Assembly: GCA_030596225.1 (NCBI GenBank)
Contig: JAUVKO010000090.1
Span: 1 to 7,823 of the forward strand
Direction of reading: 5' to 3'
DNA from: Fidelibacterota bacterium
Lineage (GTDB): Bacteria; Fidelibacterota; UBA8477; JABMPR01
Length of the DNA stretch: 7,823 nt
Each line of letters opens with the position of its first letter. Position 1 is the first letter of the stretch. Below the pieces are notes generated by a model that was given only the letters and a program-made list of their open reading frames with translations, made no database searches and was not told where the DNA came from. Below are positions 6,123-7,823 of the stretch, piece after piece. A program made the position numbers and the translations under genes.

Positions 6123-6395
6123 ATGAACAAAGCTGAATTGATTGCAAAGATTGCCGAGGATTCAGGAATCACAAAAGTACAGGCTGAAAAAGCACTTGGT
6201 GCTTTTACAGGCGCTGTTTCAAATTCACTAAAATCCGGTACTAAAATTGCTTTAGTTGGCTTCGGTACTTTTGACGTATCAGCTCGTGCAGCCAGAGTTG
6301 CTCGTAACCCTCGTACAGGCGAACCGATCAATGTTCCTGCAATGAACGTTCCTCGTTTTAAAGCTGGTAAAGGTTTGAAAGAAGCTGTTAACTAA
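6123..6395 (+). CDS. HU-family DNA-binding protein
   Basis: This 90-residue protein, the standard length of HU, is a small dimeric nucleoid protein that bends and compacts DNA with little sequence preference. The N-terminal helices (MNKAELIAKIAEDSGITKVQ) form the dimer core. GFGTF (46-50) is the family hallmark. The DNA-gripping arm contains RNPRTG (61-66) with the intercalating proline P63, and the end PRFKAGKGLKEAVN is typical. It lacks the strongly diagnostic features of IHF subunits, so HU is the better call, but HU and IHF types cannot be separated with certainty. AAGGAGG at 6109-6115 gives near-ideal complementarity to 16S rRNA at 7-base spacing, consistent with high expression. It is monocistronic, bounded by the inverted-repeat leader and a strong terminator. 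Confidence 0.95.
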   Translation: MNKAELIAKIAEDSGITKVQAEKALGAFTGAVSNSLKSGTKIALVGFGTFDVSARAARVARNPRTGEPINVPAMNVPRFKAGKGLKEAVN

Positions 6396-6418
6396 ACTCT
6401 TTGCCATAGATCAATTTG

Positions 6419-6450
6419 AAAAGGGCGTGATTCTTCACGCCCTTTTTATT
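6419..6450 (+). terminator. Intrinsic terminator after the HU gene
   Basis: A 12-base-pair stem (AAAAGGGCGTGA at 6419-6430 with TCACGCCCTTTT at 6435-6446) closes a TTCT loop and runs into TTTTT at 6443-6447, followed by ATT. The GC-rich core GGGCGTG/CACGCCC makes this a textbook rho-independent terminator. It lies 15 bases before the alanine racemase GTG, which therefore depends on read-through or on a promoter I cannot identify. Confidence 0.93.
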
Positions 6451-6464
6451 GGGAGATATTAATT

Positions 6465-7541
6465 GTGGAAGCTATAGCTCATATTTCACTGGATGCCATA
6501 AGCAATAATTATGAATTTTTTCAACAGAGAGTTAAGCCGGCACAGGTAATTCCCGTAGTTAAAGCCAATGCTTATGGCCATGGAGCATTGGCAGTCACAA
6601 AGCATCTATACCGTGAGTTGGGGGTCAACTTTTTTGCTGTGGCAACATTGGAGGAAGCCATTGAACTGGCAGTGGCTTTTCCTGAAATATCAATTATTAT
6701 TTTTTCTCGTGTCTTTGACAATGAGATTCATCTGCTTCCCCGGAATGCTATTATTAGTATTGGATCAATGGATGAGGTTAGACTCTTTAACACTTCCAAG
6801 TATTCGAGTATCAAAGTTCATCTTAATGTGAATACAGGTATGAATCGATTGGGAGTGAGTGTGGACCAGGCCATTGAATTGATCTCTGATCCGAAATCTC
6901 CCATTGATATACAAGGTGTTTATAGTCATTATTCATCTTCCGATACAGAGTCTGAACTAGTTTACAATAAACAGAATGAAAGATTTCGTGAGTTTGTTAC
7001 TCTTATTCGTGAACTCGGATTCACAGGCATGATCCATCAATCCAATAGTGCTGGGGTGTTGCATGCTGATCAGGAATATTACGACGCAGTGCGCCTTGGG
7101 ATTGGCCTTTACGGTTATGATACATCACCGACAAATGCATTTAATGAATTTCTCAAGCCGGTTATGACGGTTCAAGCTCCATTAGTGAGGGTAGGGCGGA
7201 TCAAAGCCGGTGAATCGGTAAGTTATGCTGAAAAGTGGCAAGCAGCCGTGGCCACAAATATAGGTACTGTACGCATAGGTTATGCAGATGGTTATAGCCG
7301 GGCTTTGACCAATCGTGGCTTTGTTAGTATTCAGGGGAAAGAATACCCCGTCGTAGGGACAGTAACCATGGATCACATCATGATCGATCTGGGACAGGAT
7401 CGTCCAAAAGTTGGGAGCGTGGTAACTGTTTTAGGAGGAGACTCTGCAAGGGTCACGATCAGTGCCGCAGCCCACACCTTGAATACCATCACTTACGAGA
7501 TCTGTTGTGCCATTTCACCGCGTGTGAAACGAGTATATTAG
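6465..7541 (+). CDS. alr: Alanine racemase
   Basis: This 358-residue PLP-dependent enzyme interconverts L- and D-alanine in the cytoplasm and supplies D-alanine for peptidoglycan. The PLP-binding motif VVKANAYGHG (31-40) contains the Schiff-base lysine K33. NTGMNRLG (123-130) supplies the conserved arginine R128. HQSNSAG (191-197) and VRLGIGLYG (209-217) form the phosphate and pyridine-nitrogen contacts, with R210 near the pyridine ring. The second catalytic base is Y254 in SVSYAEKW, where the residue after tyrosine is alanine instead of the frequent glycine. The C-terminal beta domain includes GYADGYSRAL and VGTVTMDHIMIDLG. The length is slightly short of the usual 360-390. GTG is preceded by GGGAG at 6451-6455, 9 bases upstream, which supports this start. 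There is no D-Ala-D-Ala ligase or other wall gene alongside. Confidence 0.97.
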   Translation: MEAIAHISLDAISNNYEFFQQRVKPAQVIPVVKANAYGHGALAVTKHLYRELGVNFFAVATLEEAIELAVAFPEISIIIFSRVFDNEIHLLPRNAIISIGSMDEVRLFNTSKYSSIKVHLNVNTGMNRLGVSVDQAIELISDPKSPIDIQGVYSHYSSSDTESELVYNKQNERFREFVTLIRELGFTGMIHQSNSAGVLHADQEYYDAVRLGIGLYGYDTSPTNAFNEFLKPVMTVQAPLVRVGRIKAGESVSYAEKWQAAVATNIGTVRIGYADGYSRALTNRGFVSIQGKEYPVVGTVTMDHIMIDLGQDRPKVGSVVTVLGGDSARVTISAAAHTLNTITYEICCAISPRVKRVY

Positions 7542-7803
7542 CCATCCAGTCTTAGACCCCTGAATATTTTTGGCGAGTATTATCCTCGACCTGAAACACA
7601 ATACAATAATTATCACTATAGGCTCATCCAGAAAAAATTTAACACTCTGCTCTTAAGCATCAGTATTAAGGCTAGTCCTAAAAAAGGGTTGAATATCCTG
7701 AAATATTTCTTAACTCCATCGAGCGTCAGAGCAAGGGGAGCAATAAACTCTGATGAACCTTGTAGATGACGCTTCCCGTCAAGACTGTTAAAGGAGTTCC
7801 AGC
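7542..7803. other. Intergenic spacer with possible structured RNA leader
   Basis: No coding frame of useful length and no tRNA or rRNA signature is visible in this 262-base gap. Several small stems are possible. These include CTTAA (7652-7656) with TTAAG (7666-7670), the palindrome GAAATATTTC (7700-7709), and AGCGTCA (7722-7728) with TGACGCT (7767-7773). TCAGAG (7726-7731) with CTCTGA (7748-7753) competes with the last of these. I recognise no riboswitch family. No clear intrinsic terminator follows alr. Confidence 0.4.
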
Positions 7804-7823
7804 TTGAATATATTGGTGATCAG
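7804..7823 (+). CDS. Partial CDS, N-terminus only (cut by window end)
   Basis: TTG at 7804 is preceded by AGGAG at 7792-7796 with 7-base spacing, as good a ribosome site as those of the real genes here. The frame reads M-N-I-L-V-I and a partial AG codon (serine or arginine) before the window ends. A charged or polar residue followed by a hydrophobic first strand is typical of Rossmann-type proteins. MNILVIR would suit glycosyltransferase family 9 and MNILVIS a flavodoxin-like protein, but six residues cannot decide this. Confidence 0.45.

Noticed and set aside
6083..6331. Minus-strand open frame over the HU gene
   Set aside because: It is a shadow of HU codon structure; HU is unequivocal on the plus strand with a perfect Shine-Dalgarno.
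6568..6831. Plus-strand open frame inside alanine racemase
   Set aside because: It sits wholly within alr in another frame, is rich in tryptophan and phenylalanine, and shows no motif.
7574..7588. CGAG/CTCG stem after alanine racemase as a terminator
   Set aside because: It has only four base pairs and no T-run downstream.

Overview
The window is a compact, all-plus-strand stretch of a bacterial chromosome of moderate GC. Good Shine-Dalgarno sites (AGGAG-type) precede most genes, and HU and alanine racemase are ordinary housekeeping genes. I cannot fix the phylum from sequence alone. The uncharacterised membrane-gene set and the two short dispersed-repeat types fit an environmental lineage such as Neomarinimicrobiota/FCB or Chloroflexota, but that is inference.

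Region 1 (32-3636) is a tight four-gene membrane module, with intergenic gaps of +10, +2 and +11 bases and a Shine-Dalgarno overlapping or abutting each preceding stop. The first gene encodes a protein with two N-terminal membrane helices, a cytoplasmic domain resembling DUF6754, and a C-terminal helix. The second is an eight-helix protein with a large extracytoplasmic loop. The third is an extracytoplasmic alpha/beta-like domain anchored by a helix at each end. The fourth is a multi-helix membrane protein. Taken together they look like the subunits of one envelope complex with a soluble domain on each face of the membrane. I know of no assigned function; this is the most likely undescribed system here.

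Region 2 (3637-3820) is a 184-base spacer. It holds a 28-base near-perfect palindrome and a three-unit tandem of a CATCwGTG motif, both of which look like dispersed repeats.

Region 3 (3821-5962) is an overlapping three-gene unit: an ABC-2-type ATPase with a degenerate signature and no H-loop histidine, its six-helix permease, and a small nucleoside 2-deoxyribosyltransferase-like protein that probably starts at a TTG overlapping the permease stop.

Region 4 (5963-7541) begins with a leader rich in inverted repeats, followed by an HU-family DNA-binding protein gene (strong AAGGAGG site) closed by a textbook intrinsic terminator, then alanine racemase (GTG start).

Region 5 (7542-7823) is a spacer of about 260 bases with several small potential stems but no recognised RNA family. 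It ends in what looks like the start of another gene at a TTG at 7804, cut off by the window edge.
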